From the NCBI RefSeq assembly GCF_003260125.1, contig NZ_QHKO01000003.1, positions 308,833 through 372,832 of the forward strand: a stretch of 64,000 nt of DNA, given 5' to 3'. This DNA is from Lujinxingia litoralis (GTDB lineage Bacteria > Myxococcota_A > Bradymonadia > Bradymonadales > Bradymonadaceae). The notes below the pieces were generated by a model that worked only from the letters and a program-made list of their open reading frames with translations, was not told the origin of the DNA and did not search any database. Shown here in pieces: positions 43,201-50,479 of the stretch. Both the position numbers and the translations under genes were made by a program. Each line of letters opens with the position of its first letter. Position 1 is the first letter of the stretch.

Positions 43201-45081
43201 GACGATCGAGCCGGACTGGTGCTGCAGGGCCAGGCGGCGCGCGAAGTTGGAGGTCGAGGCGTCGAAGAGCTCCACCAGGTCATCGTAGGTGTAGACCTCG
43301 CGATTGCGCTCGGAGAGCTTGGCTTCCAGGGCCGGGTAGCTGTGGCGAGCCAGCCCCGGGATGTGGGTCTGAATCCAGTACTCGCGCCAGTCCAGGTCGG
43401 CAATGCGGCAGCCGTAGGTCGGGCGTTCGGCCGGCCCCAGCAGGCGGTCGAGTTTGACGACATTTTGGGACTTAAAGGTCAGGCGGTTGTCGTAGATGAA
43501 GGGTAAGAAGAGCTCAAAAATCTTCTCGGTGGTGGTGGCCATCGATTCGACGCTTTTGAGCGTCTTCTGGACGCCTTCAATGGCTTTGCCCATGCCCCCG
43601 AGCTGGCGGGTGGGGAGCCGTCCCAGGAGTCGGCGCATGCCGCCGGCGGCCCGTTTGAGCCCCGGGGCCGACTGGCGGTCGAACTCCCGCTTCTCCACGA
43701 CGACGGAGTCCATGGACTTGAGCACGAGCTTTTTCCAGCCCGGGGTCTTGACCTCGCGGTCGATGACCCGGCGGTTGCCCAGGGTGGAGAGCTCGACCAG
43801 GCGCGCCACCGAGATCGGGTTTAAGTCGGAGGAGCCCAGGTGGTAGACGTCGTCGTGAAGGTCGTTGAGCAGCGCCGCGGCGATCGCGAGCATCGCGCCG
43901 GCGACGTGATCCACCGGGATGACGTCGAGGTTGACGCCCTCGCGGGTGGGCACGAAGCGGTGCCCCTTGTACATCATAAAGCAGATGGGGGCGGTGGTGT
44001 TGATGCCTTCGTTCCAGCCCTGCTGGGGGAAGTTGACGGCGCTCTCGATGATGGCCGGGCGAGCGATGGTGACCTTGACGCCGCGCGCGGCGGCGTCGGC
44101 CAGGATGCGTTCGCCCAGGCTCTTGGTGTAGGTGTAGATGTTGGGCCAGCCCCAGAACGCGGCGCGCTTGCGGCCTTCCTGGGAGAGGGTCTTGTTGACC
44201 CAGTTGCGTCGGGCGCGTTCGCAGGCTGTGTCCATCGCGCCGGCGTCGCCCGGGTTGAGGTTATGCTTTTTGAGGAAGTCGCGGGCTTCCTGAACAAAGC
44301 GAACCTGATGCTCCTGATCCCGGGAGATGGCTTCGAAGTGTTCGATGAGCTTGAGGCAATCGTCGATCTCGCGCTCGTGCTCGTAGTCCAGGCCCAGCTC
44401 GTCGACCCGGGGGTAGACGCGGGGGCCGGGGAAGACCTCGGGGCTGGGTTTCTGGGAGTTGCCGGCCACGAAGCAGGTGGAGACGTGCATCAGGCGGGCG
44501 TGGTTGTCGCCCAGGGCCAGAAAGTCCAGGGTGAGGCGCTGGGAGAGGGTGTTGATCTCCAGCGCGTTGCGCAGGTTGGGGTTGAAGTTGGTCAGACCGG
44601 CGGAGTTGATGAAGACGTCCAGGCGGCTGGAGAGTTCGCGGGCGTGCTCGAGTTCCAGCCCCAGGTTCTCGCGGCAGATATCGCCGTCGATGACGGTGAC
44701 TTTCTCGCGCAAAAAGTCCAGGTAGCCCTGATCGCCGTAGACCTGGCGTAGCGGATCGAGGGCGCCGGAGGGGACGACTTCGTCGTAGAAGCGCTCGGTG
44801 GCATTGTGGTCGCGGCGGCTGCGCACGAGCACGTAGAGCTGCTCAATGTCGGGGTGGTTGCGCAGGAGCATGACCATGACGACCTTGCCCAGGAACCCGG
44901 TGGTTCCGGTGAGCAAGATCTCTTTGCCGCGCAGCGATTCACCGACCTTGAGGGTGCCCTCCAGGGTGGGGGCCGGCGCGGTTGCGGGCAGCGCCAGAGC
45001 GTGGGCGCCCGCGGTGCCATTGATGTGGCCATTGCCGGGCGCGGTGGCGCCGGCGTGGGAAGTGTCATGGGAGTGCGTCAT
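40213..45081 (-). CDS. elbD: Five-domain lipid enzyme: acyl reductase, acyl ligase, ACP, acyltransferase, SCP2 (ElbD-like)
   Basis: A protein of 1622 residues. In order: a fatty-acyl/thioester reductase with LLTGTTGFLGKVVMV (about 55-70) and YTYTKSLGE (about 316-324); an AMP-forming acyl ligase with LIFTSGTTGAPKGVM (about 790), YEGYGLTEAAPVLTVN and GDLGKFDERGNLMIVGR; an acyl carrier domain with DDLGFDSLMFVEL, the phosphopantetheine Ser near 1222; a PlsC acyltransferase with VVANHSSHLDMGL (about 1330) and FPEGTRSRDG; and an SCP2 lipid-transfer domain over the last 120 residues. The order recalls, from memory, myxobacterial ElbD, linked to ether-lipid synthesis. It would activate, load and reduce fatty acids and attach chains to glycerol phosphate. 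The frame is open further upstream, but the ATG at 45081 begins the natural N-terminus. Confidence 0.88.
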   Translation of the reverse strand: MTHSHDTSHAGATAPGNGHINGTAGAHALALPATAPAPTLEGTLKVGESLRGKEILLTGTTGFLGKVVMVMLLRNHPDIEQLYVLVRSRRDHNATERFYDEVVPSGALDPLRQVYGDQGYLDFLREKVTVIDGDICRENLGLELEHARELSSRLDVFINSAGLTNFNPNLRNALEINTLSQRLTLDFLALGDNHARLMHVSTCFVAGNSQKPSPEVFPGPRVYPRVDELGLDYEHEREIDDCLKLIEHFEAISRDQEHQVRFVQEARDFLKKHNLNPGDAGAMDTACERARRNWVNKTLSQEGRKRAAFWGWPNIYTYTKSLGERILADAAARGVKVTIARPAIIESAVNFPQQGWNEGINTTAPICFMMYKGHRFVPTREGVNLDVIPVDHVAGAMLAIAAALLNDLHDDVYHLGSSDLNPISVARLVELSTLGNRRVIDREVKTPGWKKLVLKSMDSVVVEKREFDRQSAPGLKRAAGGMRRLLGRLPTRQLGGMGKAIEGVQKTLKSVESMATTTEKIFELFLPFIYDNRLTFKSQNVVKLDRLLGPAERPTYGCRIADLDWREYWIQTHIPGLARHSYPALEAKLSERNREVYTYDDLVELFDASTSNFARRLALQHQSGSIVERYTYGELKERAERACAVLSGVGVGPGHTCLLVSENRPQWGMTYFGILKTGGIAVPVDCDSTTEQLINVARSARARAIVLSQAVDERLGAELREALLKEAIPARTLTFAQIYSLGLPDPGHLAEVASTAESVELLPADDNDPLLAELMRAEDDGQPLASLIFTSGTTGAPKGVMLTHQNFAHLLNSLQKTFQITERDGFLSVLPLHHTFEFACGFLMPLSRGASITYLEEVNADELTTALTSSRITALIGVPALWQLLHRRIDQRLNDAPPAIRVTLESLLKANTTLRERFGINLGTTFFAPVHAAFGGRLRYMISGAAALPVNILETFYGLGFSLYEGYGLTEAAPVLTVNSPERGLAPGTVGRALDGIEIDIKAPDNQGVGEVIARGPNVMRGYLGRAEETTQALQDGWLHTGDLGKFDERGNLMIVGREKEVIVTAGGKNCYPDELEDLYAHCPDALEISIVGLPDGKGSERVACLVRPDLPENATAAQIATMQSAIREWIRVEGSRVPSHSRIQVLRFWNDEFPRTATRKIKRKDVVKILERLMAAELEAVDRGEVEDTTWSWLDKVLSRLADYEAARIHNNTHLLDDLGFDSLMFVELASILEARDHHVSAETLALIETVGELQEMLDGGHHSTELVVQPKSTLERVEAYEVPPAVQRAVKRALYNGQMNAYGKLFDVDVFGRAHIPYHNPNVIVVANHSSHLDMGLVKYALGDFGTDIRALAAADYFFKNTARKTYFGNFTNLLPVERSGTLENSLGRASEALQQGEMLLLFPEGTRSRDGKLQPFRRGLGYLVDTHKVDVLPLWIEGTHRALPKGQALPSPTARKLKVTIGPLLKASQLRAGLDQDSPTARYDAISLRAHDAVAELGLATRGGGNPEKAKAQADRLSPIFHELNHKFAENQVDSPVSFYFSLGNFDSHKWTITVDPKTCNIQNAKPSGRADCVVKTSPEIFRKIVQESYVPSMDEFMSGVIKTNDPDLLMRFSAVFGL

Positions 45082-45173
45082 GGCAAAAACCTGGGTCGAC
45101 AAAGACAGCGGTGCTTCATCTAAAGCCGCGCAGAGCGCGCCGGCCCCCCGGCGAAGGGGGGCAGGGGCTCTGA

Positions 45174-46769
45174 TTAACGGACGTCGGCAATCACAAAGGG
45201 CGGGTGGTGCATGACGGTGAGGTCGTGGTCGGGGCCGTGGTGTTCGGCGGCCATTTCCAGGGCCTCGTCCATGGTTTTGGCGCTGAGCCAGCCCATGCGC
45301 GCCGGGACGTGGTCGTTTTCGGCGCCGACCACAATGACGCGGCCCACGTGATGCTGTCCGTTTTCGGCCCAGTACCACATGTAGAAGGGGTGCACGCCGT
45401 GGTAGGCGTTGCCGCGCCGGAACATCTCAATGTAGTTGGGGTTCTCGGCGAACTCTTTTTCCCAGCGCTTGCCCAGGGTCTTGGAGCAGCGGGTCTCGGG
45501 CAGGCAGCGGTTGAAGAACTCGATGTAGCTGGGGTGGTGATCCGGGTCGAACTGGTCGTAGCAGGGGTGGGTGATGATGAGCGTGCCGCCCTTCTTCACG
45601 ATGGGTTTGCCCCGGTACATGTTGAAGAAGTAGCCCAGCGCCATCACGCGAACCAAAAGCGGGTTCATGATGGAGTTGACGTTGTAGGGGCTCTCAAAGG
45701 GGATGCCCCAGACCACCACGTCGGACTGGCCTTCGACGGGCACGGCGTGCTGCTGCCAGCACTTCTCCAGGGTCTTTTCGTGGACGGCTTCGGTGGCGCC
45801 GGCGAACACGCCGACGAGGCCGTAGTCGGCGGGCACCTTGTGGAAGAAGTTGCGCTTGGCCGCGCGCGGGAGCTTTTTGAGCGTCCACTGCATCGACTTA
45901 AACTTGAGCTCATCGGCCGCGGACCAGTCGTCTTCGGGGTCGGCCAGAAACTGAAGCTGGTCGTCGTACATCTTGTTGTTGAGCGCGGTCTCGATGTGGA
46001 AGACGTTGAGCTTCTCGTTGATCATCCGCCCCATGCGCTCGTTGGAGTTGTAGAGCGCGCTGTTCTTGGGGTCCATGTAGGAGTCAGACTTCAGGATGGT
46101 CTGCGGGTTGTGGTGGTACTGAATCGACTGGTAGCCCGACAAACCGGTGCCAATCGATTTAAAGCCCCCGTTCATCGGGACGTAGTTGACGTTGACGTAG
46201 ATCAACAGGTCGCTCTCGGCGGCGCGGCGCACGATCTGGACCTTTTCGCCATGGTCGGTTTCACCGAGGAAGACCATGTTGTCTTCGTCCTCGGCGTCCA
46301 TGTTGTAGAGGCGCTCGGGGTAGTACTCGTTGAAGATCTCGGGGCCGACCATGCGCTTGATTTCGCTCCCGGTCATGCGGCGATGCAGGGCCAGGGCGAC
46401 GACCATCTCGACGTCTTCCACGCCGTGGTCGGCGAGCATCTGCAGGACGATCTCGAGGACCTTCTGGCGGATGTCGGGGGTCTTCATCGGGGGCAGGGGC
46501 ACCGAGATATCGTCGATGGCGATGGTGACCTTCATCCCCGGTTTGAGCTGCGCGTAGAGGGGCTTGACGTCGCCCTCGGGGTGATTGAGTGCGTAGCGGA
46601 TGGCCGCGCCCTGGTTGTCGATGGGCTTCATCGGCTTGTTGGCGTAGACCACCCGGGTGCCGGCGGGGAACTTATGGGTCAAAAAGTCTTCGCCGTAGTG
46701 CAGGTAGATGGGGCGGGAGTCTTCGGTGAGGTAGCGAACCGGGTTGTAAGACGTGGTGCTATCGGACAT
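45174..46769 (-). CDS. LarA-like (DUF2088) protein
   Basis: A protein of 531 residues. VTIAIDDISVPLPPMKTPDIRQ resembles the DUF2088 DDxTRPTP loop of lactate racemase LarA, and VVALALHRRMTGSEIKRMVG matches its GxHRPMT block. The protein is longer than LarA (about 425) and its C-terminal half is unusual. LarA uses a nickel-pincer cofactor, but none of the Lar maturation genes is present here. It lies between the HAD phosphatase and ElbD-like genes in the same operon, so a role in the lipid pathway is likely. GGAAGG precedes the ATG by 7 bp. Confidence 0.78.
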   Translation of the reverse strand: MSDSTTSYNPVRYLTEDSRPIYLHYGEDFLTHKFPAGTRVVYANKPMKPIDNQGAAIRYALNHPEGDVKPLYAQLKPGMKVTIAIDDISVPLPPMKTPDIRQKVLEIVLQMLADHGVEDVEMVVALALHRRMTGSEIKRMVGPEIFNEYYPERLYNMDAEDEDNMVFLGETDHGEKVQIVRRAAESDLLIYVNVNYVPMNGGFKSIGTGLSGYQSIQYHHNPQTILKSDSYMDPKNSALYNSNERMGRMINEKLNVFHIETALNNKMYDDQLQFLADPEDDWSAADELKFKSMQWTLKKLPRAAKRNFFHKVPADYGLVGVFAGATEAVHEKTLEKCWQQHAVPVEGQSDVVVWGIPFESPYNVNSIMNPLLVRVMALGYFFNMYRGKPIVKKGGTLIITHPCYDQFDPDHHPSYIEFFNRCLPETRCSKTLGKRWEKEFAENPNYIEMFRRGNAYHGVHPFYMWYWAENGQHHVGRVIVVGAENDHVPARMGWLSAKTMDEALEMAAEHHGPDHDLTVMHHPPFVIADVR

Positions 46770-46847
46770 GCCAGGACCTTCCGCAATAAAGATGTATGAG
46801 GAGCGCTGCCTGTCAGGGGATGACGCGGCGGGCGTTTTTAATCGAGA

Positions 46848-47531
46848 TCAGTCGAGGTTGAGCACCGGCCAGTCGTACGCGCGGGCGGTGGTGCGCATCT
46901 TGAAATCGGGGTTGATGGCGCAGGGGTTGCCCACCACCGAGAGGAGCGGGATGTCGGAGCCGCTGTCGGCGTAGGCAAAGGAGCGGTCAAGGTCGTAGCC
47001 GTGCTCCTCGGCGTAGCGGCGTACCCAGAGGGCCTTGTTGGCGCCGGCGATCATGGGCTTGAGCAGCCGGCCGGTCGCCTTGCCCTCTTTGATCTCCAGG
47101 CGGTTGGCCACGAAGTCTTTGCAGCCCAGAAAGTCGGCCAGTGGTTTGGTGATCACGTCGAGGGCGCCGGTGACCAGGATCTGGTCATGGCCCTGGCGCT
47201 TGCTGCGATCCACCAGGCTGAACGCGCCCTTGAAGATGTTGGGCTTGATGACCTTCTCAAAGATCTCTTCGCCGATGAGGACCAGGCGGTCTTCGGTGAA
47301 GCCGGCGTAGTTCTTGTAGAAGGCCTCGTTGAATACGCGGCGGTCGAATTTATCGGCGATCCAGTAGAGGGGCAGGCTGGCGAGGAGGCCGGCGGTTTTG
47401 CCGATCTTATCGCCCATCGCCGGGCTGTTGATCGCGTAGTAGGCATAGGCGTGCACTACGTTGGTGCGGATAAGCGTACCGTCGACATCGTAGAACGCGG
47501 CGGTACGGCGCGTGTCGCTGAGGGTTTCCAT
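46848..47531 (-). CDS. HAD-IB (SerB-like) phosphatase
   Basis: A haloacid-dehalogenase hydrolase of 227 residues. Motif I is AAFYDVDGTLIRT with nucleophile D15 and D17, motif II is ILVTGALDVITKPL, and motif IV is SFAYADSGSDIPLLSVVG. A hydrophobic cap segment (GLLASLPLYWIADKF) suggests membrane contact. The subclass contains phosphoserine phosphatases and lipid-phosphate phosphatases; here a phospholipid or lysophosphatidate substrate is likely from context. It is the first gene of the minus-strand lipid operon. Confidence 0.85.
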   Translation of the reverse strand: METLSDTRRTAAFYDVDGTLIRTNVVHAYAYYAINSPAMGDKIGKTAGLLASLPLYWIADKFDRRVFNEAFYKNYAGFTEDRLVLIGEEIFEKVIKPNIFKGAFSLVDRSKRQGHDQILVTGALDVITKPLADFLGCKDFVANRLEIKEGKATGRLLKPMIAGANKALWVRRYAEEHGYDLDRSFAYADSGSDIPLLSVVGNPCAINPDFKMRTTARAYDWPVLNLD

Positions 47532-47737
47532 CTGCAGCCACCTGGCTTCGGGTCCAAAGTGCTCACGGAGACCGGTCGCCGAGGGATAGTAGGGCGCATT
47601 ACCGGTTGTCGGGACGTGGGCTTTAGGGTGCGCTCAGAGGGTTGTCAAGACGGGGGTTGGTCTGACTGGTGAGTCATGACGCGACCCCCGGGATATGACG
47701 CGCTGCGGCGAAGATGGGGCGTGTTGGCGCCCGGGTC
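47532..47737. other. Upstream region of the lipid operon
   Basis: 206 bp between the HAD gene and the end of the PTS-IIA regulator gene. It should hold the operon promoter on the minus strand; no clear sigma-70 boxes were recognised. Confidence 0.4.
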
Positions 47738-48433
47738 TTACAGGCCGGCAATCGGGGCTTCGGCGCTCAGCAGGGCCTGGTAGATGGTCGGGGCATCGGG
47801 GGCGTGGAGGAGGGTGTCGACGAGCTCGGCGTTGGCCAGCATCTGCACCTGGCGCGCGAGCCAGGGGAGGTGAAGCTCTTCGTAGCGAAGGCCCAGCACG
47901 AAGAAGAGGTGGGTGGGCTGGCCATCGAGGGCATCGAAGTCGACTCCGGCCCGGGAGCGTCCCACCACCATGAAGGGGCGCGTGATCTGCTCGGGGTGGC
48001 GTCGCAGGGTGTGCGGGAAGGCCAGGCCCTGCCCGATGGCGCTGGGCATGACGTTTTCGCGTTTGATTAGCGCGCCGACAAACCAGGTGTCATCGCGCAC
48101 CAGGCCCAGCCCGGCGGCAAAGGCGGCGAGCTCGCTGATCACGCCGGTTTTGGTGGTGGCGACCAGGTCGGCCAGCACGTGGGAGGGTTCAAAACAGCTC
48201 TGAAGCTCCAGCATTTTTCGGGGCGCCGGGTGGGGGGCGGGTTCGACCACGCGCGGGGTCAGCCCGAGCATCTGATCGTCGAGCCAGGTGTCGATCATGG
48301 CCTTTCGGAAGCGCCACTGGTTGCCGACTTTGACGCCGGGGAGCGCGCCCTCCTGGACGAGATTAAGCACGGTACGCTCGCTGACGCTGAGGTAGGCGGC
48401 GAGCTGCTTGACGGTCATCAGGCGGTCTTCCAT
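47738..48433 (-). CDS. Excisionase-type HTH fused to a PTS EIIA (PtsN-like) domain
   Basis: A protein of 231 residues. An N-terminal MerR/excisionase-type winged helix (MTVKQLAAYLSVSERTVLNL, KVGNQWRFRKAMIDTWL, about 6-51) is linked to an EIIA-Ntr/fructose-like domain from about 80. The expected phosphorylated histidine is H141 in GQGLAFPHTLRR. EIIA-Ntr proteins sense phosphate flux from the PTS-Ntr chain; attachment to a DNA-binding domain suggests a phosphorylation-controlled regulator. GGAG precedes the ATG. Its promoter region, shared with the divergent SulP gene, carries a phased direct-repeat array that it may bind. Confidence 0.82.
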   Translation of the reverse strand: MEDRLMTVKQLAAYLSVSERTVLNLVQEGALPGVKVGNQWRFRKAMIDTWLDDQMLGLTPRVVEPAPHPAPRKMLELQSCFEPSHVLADLVATTKTGVISELAAFAAGLGLVRDDTWFVGALIKRENVMPSAIGQGLAFPHTLRRHPEQITRPFMVVGRSRAGVDFDALDGQPTHLFFVLGLRYEELHLPWLARQVQMLANAELVDTLLHAPDAPTIYQALLSAEAPIAGL

Positions 48434-48443
48434 GGGGGCTCCA

Positions 48444-48534
48444 GGGGTGAGTTGGGTGATTGACGGGGTGCGTTGTTTTACGTAGGGGTGCGTTAAATTG
48501 CAAAGGGTGACGTTGGTTGCGTCTCTTTTGCGTT
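48444..48534. promoter_or_regulatory. Phased direct-repeat operator array in a divergent promoter
   Basis: Five direct repeats of consensus GGGGTGCGTT occur at 48444 (GGGGTGAGTT), 48465, 48485 (both exact), 48504 (AGGGTGACGTT) and 48525 (CTTTTGCGTT). The conserved TGCGTT cores are 20-21 bp apart, about two DNA turns, so they lie on one helix face. They sit between the HTH-EIIA regulator (start 48433) and the SulP transporter (start 48585). They look like operators; which protein binds is unknown. Confidence 0.75.
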
Positions 48535-48539
48535 GTTCG

Positions 48540-48558
48540 GGCGTCGTGGAGCGACGCC
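48540..48558. other. Inverted repeat in the SulP 5' leader
   Basis: GGCGTCG and CGACGCC arms around a 5-base loop lie just after the phased repeats and 27 bp before the SulP ATG. It could be an operator half-site pair or an mRNA hairpin. Confidence 0.45.
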
Positions 48559-48584
48559 TGCACCCTGGACGACGAGAGTTCAAG

Positions 48585-50345
48585 ATGGGACGTACGCGCT
48601 ATACATCACTGAAAGAGGGGCGGAGAACGTCGGAACTGCCCGCGGCGGCCCTGCGCGCCGTGTGGCGCGAGGGGTACGGAGCAGGCGATCTCCGGGCCGA
48701 TGTGATGGCCGGGCTGGTGGTCGGGGTGGTGGCGCTTCCCCTGGCGATGGCGCTGGCCATCGGCGTGGGCGTGGCACCGCAGTACGGGCTTTATACCTCG
48801 ATTGTCGCGGGATTTGTGATCGCGGCGCTGGGAGGTTCGCGCACCCAGGTCAGTGGACCGACGGCGGCGTTTATCGTGATTTTGGCGCCGATTTACACGA
48901 GCTTTGGTCTGGCCGGGTTGCTGATTTCGGGGCTTCTCGGCGGGCTGATCCTGATTGCGATGGGGCTTTTTCGGCTGGGGGGGCTCACGCGCTTTATCCC
49001 GCACCCGGTGACCACGGGGTTTACCGCGGGGATTGCCACGGTGATCGCCACCTTGCAGCTCAAGGATATGCTGGGGCTGGAGTTGGGGCGGGAGCCGGAG
49101 CACTTTTTTGAACGGGTGATGGTGATGTGGGAAGCGCGCGCCAGCGTGATTCCCGGGGAGCTGGCGATCGGGCTGCTGACGCTGGCGATGTTGGTGATGT
49201 TGCCCCGGGTGACCAAACGCGTGCCGGCCCCGCTGGTGGCGCTGCCGGTGGCGGCGCTGGTCGCCGCCGGGGCCTCCCTGATCTGGGAGGGGTTTGAGGT
49301 GGCGACCATTGCCAGCCGCTTTCAGACCACGGTGGGCGACCAGGTGTACGCCGGGATTCCGCCCTTGCCCCCTTTGCCGATGCTTCCCTGGGAGGCGGCC
49401 GGACCCGGGGGGGAGCCCTTTGAGCTGAGTTTTTCGACGGTGCGGGCGCTGCTGGGTGGGGCGCTGGCCATCGCGATGCTCGGGGCCATTGAGTCGTTGC
49501 TCTCGGCGGTGGTGGCCGATGGCATGGCGCGCACGCGCCATGATCCCGACTCCGAACTCATCGCCCAGGGGGTGGGCAATGTGGTGGCGCCCTTCTTTGG
49601 CGGGATTCCCGCCACCGGGGCCATCGCCCGCACCGCCACCAACATCAAGGCCGGGGCGCGCTCGCCGGTGGCCTCAATGGTGCACGCCTTGAGCATCGTG
49701 GTGGCGGTGGTGGTGGGGGCGCCGCTCCTGGGGTTTTTGCCGATGGCGTCGCTGGCCGCGCTCCTCTTGCTGGTGGCCTGGAACATGTCGGAGGCCCGCC
49801 ACTTTGTGCATATCGTGCGGGTGGCGCCGGCCAGTGACGTGGCGGTGCTGCTGACCTGTTTCGGGCTGACGGTGGCCGTGGACATGGTCATCGGGGTCTC
49901 GGTGGGGGTGGTGCTGGCCGCCCTGATCTTTATGCGGCGCATGGCCGAGGTCACCGAAGGGGCCCCGGCGCCCACGGGGCCGGCGGGCACCGTCGAAGAG
50001 GTGCCCGCGGGGGTGGTGGTGTACGCCATCCGCGGCCCGCTCTTTTTTGGGGCGGCCCAGAAAGCGATGGCCGCGCTGGAGATCGTGAGCCGGGAGACCG
50101 AGGCGGTGGTCCTGGAGTTGGATGGGGTGCAGGCGATGGACGCCACCGGGCTGGTGGCGCTGGAGAGCGCGCTGGAGACGCTGCAGGACCACGAGGTGCA
50201 CGCGGTGGTCGCCGGTGCCCGTGGGCAGACGCTGGCGCTTTTGAAGCGGGCGGGCGTGGCCGAGCGCGAGGGCGTGCACCTCTGTGAGAACACCGCGGTG
50301 GCGTTGGCGTGGCTGCGGGAGCACTCGCCGCGGGCCGCAGGCTGA
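48585..50345 (+). CDS. SulP-family anion permease with C-terminal STAS domain
   Basis: An inner-membrane protein of 586 residues. About ten or more hydrophobic helices begin with LVVGVVALPLAMALAIGVG and the SulP signature QYGLYTSIVAGFVIAALGGSRTQVSGPTAAF-like region at about 50-100. The conserved FFGGIPATGAIARTATNIKAGARSP block is present. The C-terminal STAS domain covers about 485-585 (VVVYAIRGPLFFGAAQKAM, LELDGVQAMDATGLVAL). Sulfate, bicarbonate or dicarboxylates are possible substrates. The ATG at 48585 is used; the longer frame runs through the repeat array. It ends at a strong terminator. Confidence 0.9.
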   Translation: MGRTRYTSLKEGRRTSELPAAALRAVWREGYGAGDLRADVMAGLVVGVVALPLAMALAIGVGVAPQYGLYTSIVAGFVIAALGGSRTQVSGPTAAFIVILAPIYTSFGLAGLLISGLLGGLILIAMGLFRLGGLTRFIPHPVTTGFTAGIATVIATLQLKDMLGLELGREPEHFFERVMVMWEARASVIPGELAIGLLTLAMLVMLPRVTKRVPAPLVALPVAALVAAGASLIWEGFEVATIASRFQTTVGDQVYAGIPPLPPLPMLPWEAAGPGGEPFELSFSTVRALLGGALAIAMLGAIESLLSAVVADGMARTRHDPDSELIAQGVGNVVAPFFGGIPATGAIARTATNIKAGARSPVASMVHALSIVVAVVVGAPLLGFLPMASLAALLLLVAWNMSEARHFVHIVRVAPASDVAVLLTCFGLTVAVDMVIGVSVGVVLAALIFMRRMAEVTEGAPAPTGPAGTVEEVPAGVVVYAIRGPLFFGAAQKAMAALEIVSRETEAVVLELDGVQAMDATGLVALESALETLQDHEVHAVVAGARGQTLALLKRAGVAEREGVHLCENTAVALAWLREHSPRAAG

Positions 50346-50382
50346 GCTCGCGGGCCACACGCTGCCCTCGGGAGGGGGGAGG

Positions 50383-50429
50383 GCATAAAAAACGCGCCCG
50401 GGCATCGTGCCCGGGCGCGTTTTTTATGC
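50383..50429. terminator. Perfect bidirectional terminator
   Basis: A 22-bp perfect inverted repeat (GCATAAAAAACGCGCCCGGG and on) with a 3-base TCG loop lies between converging SulP and ureidopropionase genes. A-run and T-run allow termination from both strands; the arms share GCATAAAAAA and GCGCCC with the terminator at 38966. Confidence 0.93.
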
Positions 50430-50479
50430 GTTGTGACAGGCCGAGCCGGGCTCGGTCCGCCACCTGGCCCCGGGCCGGG

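Noticed and set aside
45204..46799. A 531-codon plus-strand frame opposite the LarA-like gene
   Set aside because: Mirror frame of nearly the same extent, low-complexity Val/Gly/Asp/His composition, no ribosome site; the minus strand has the family motifs.
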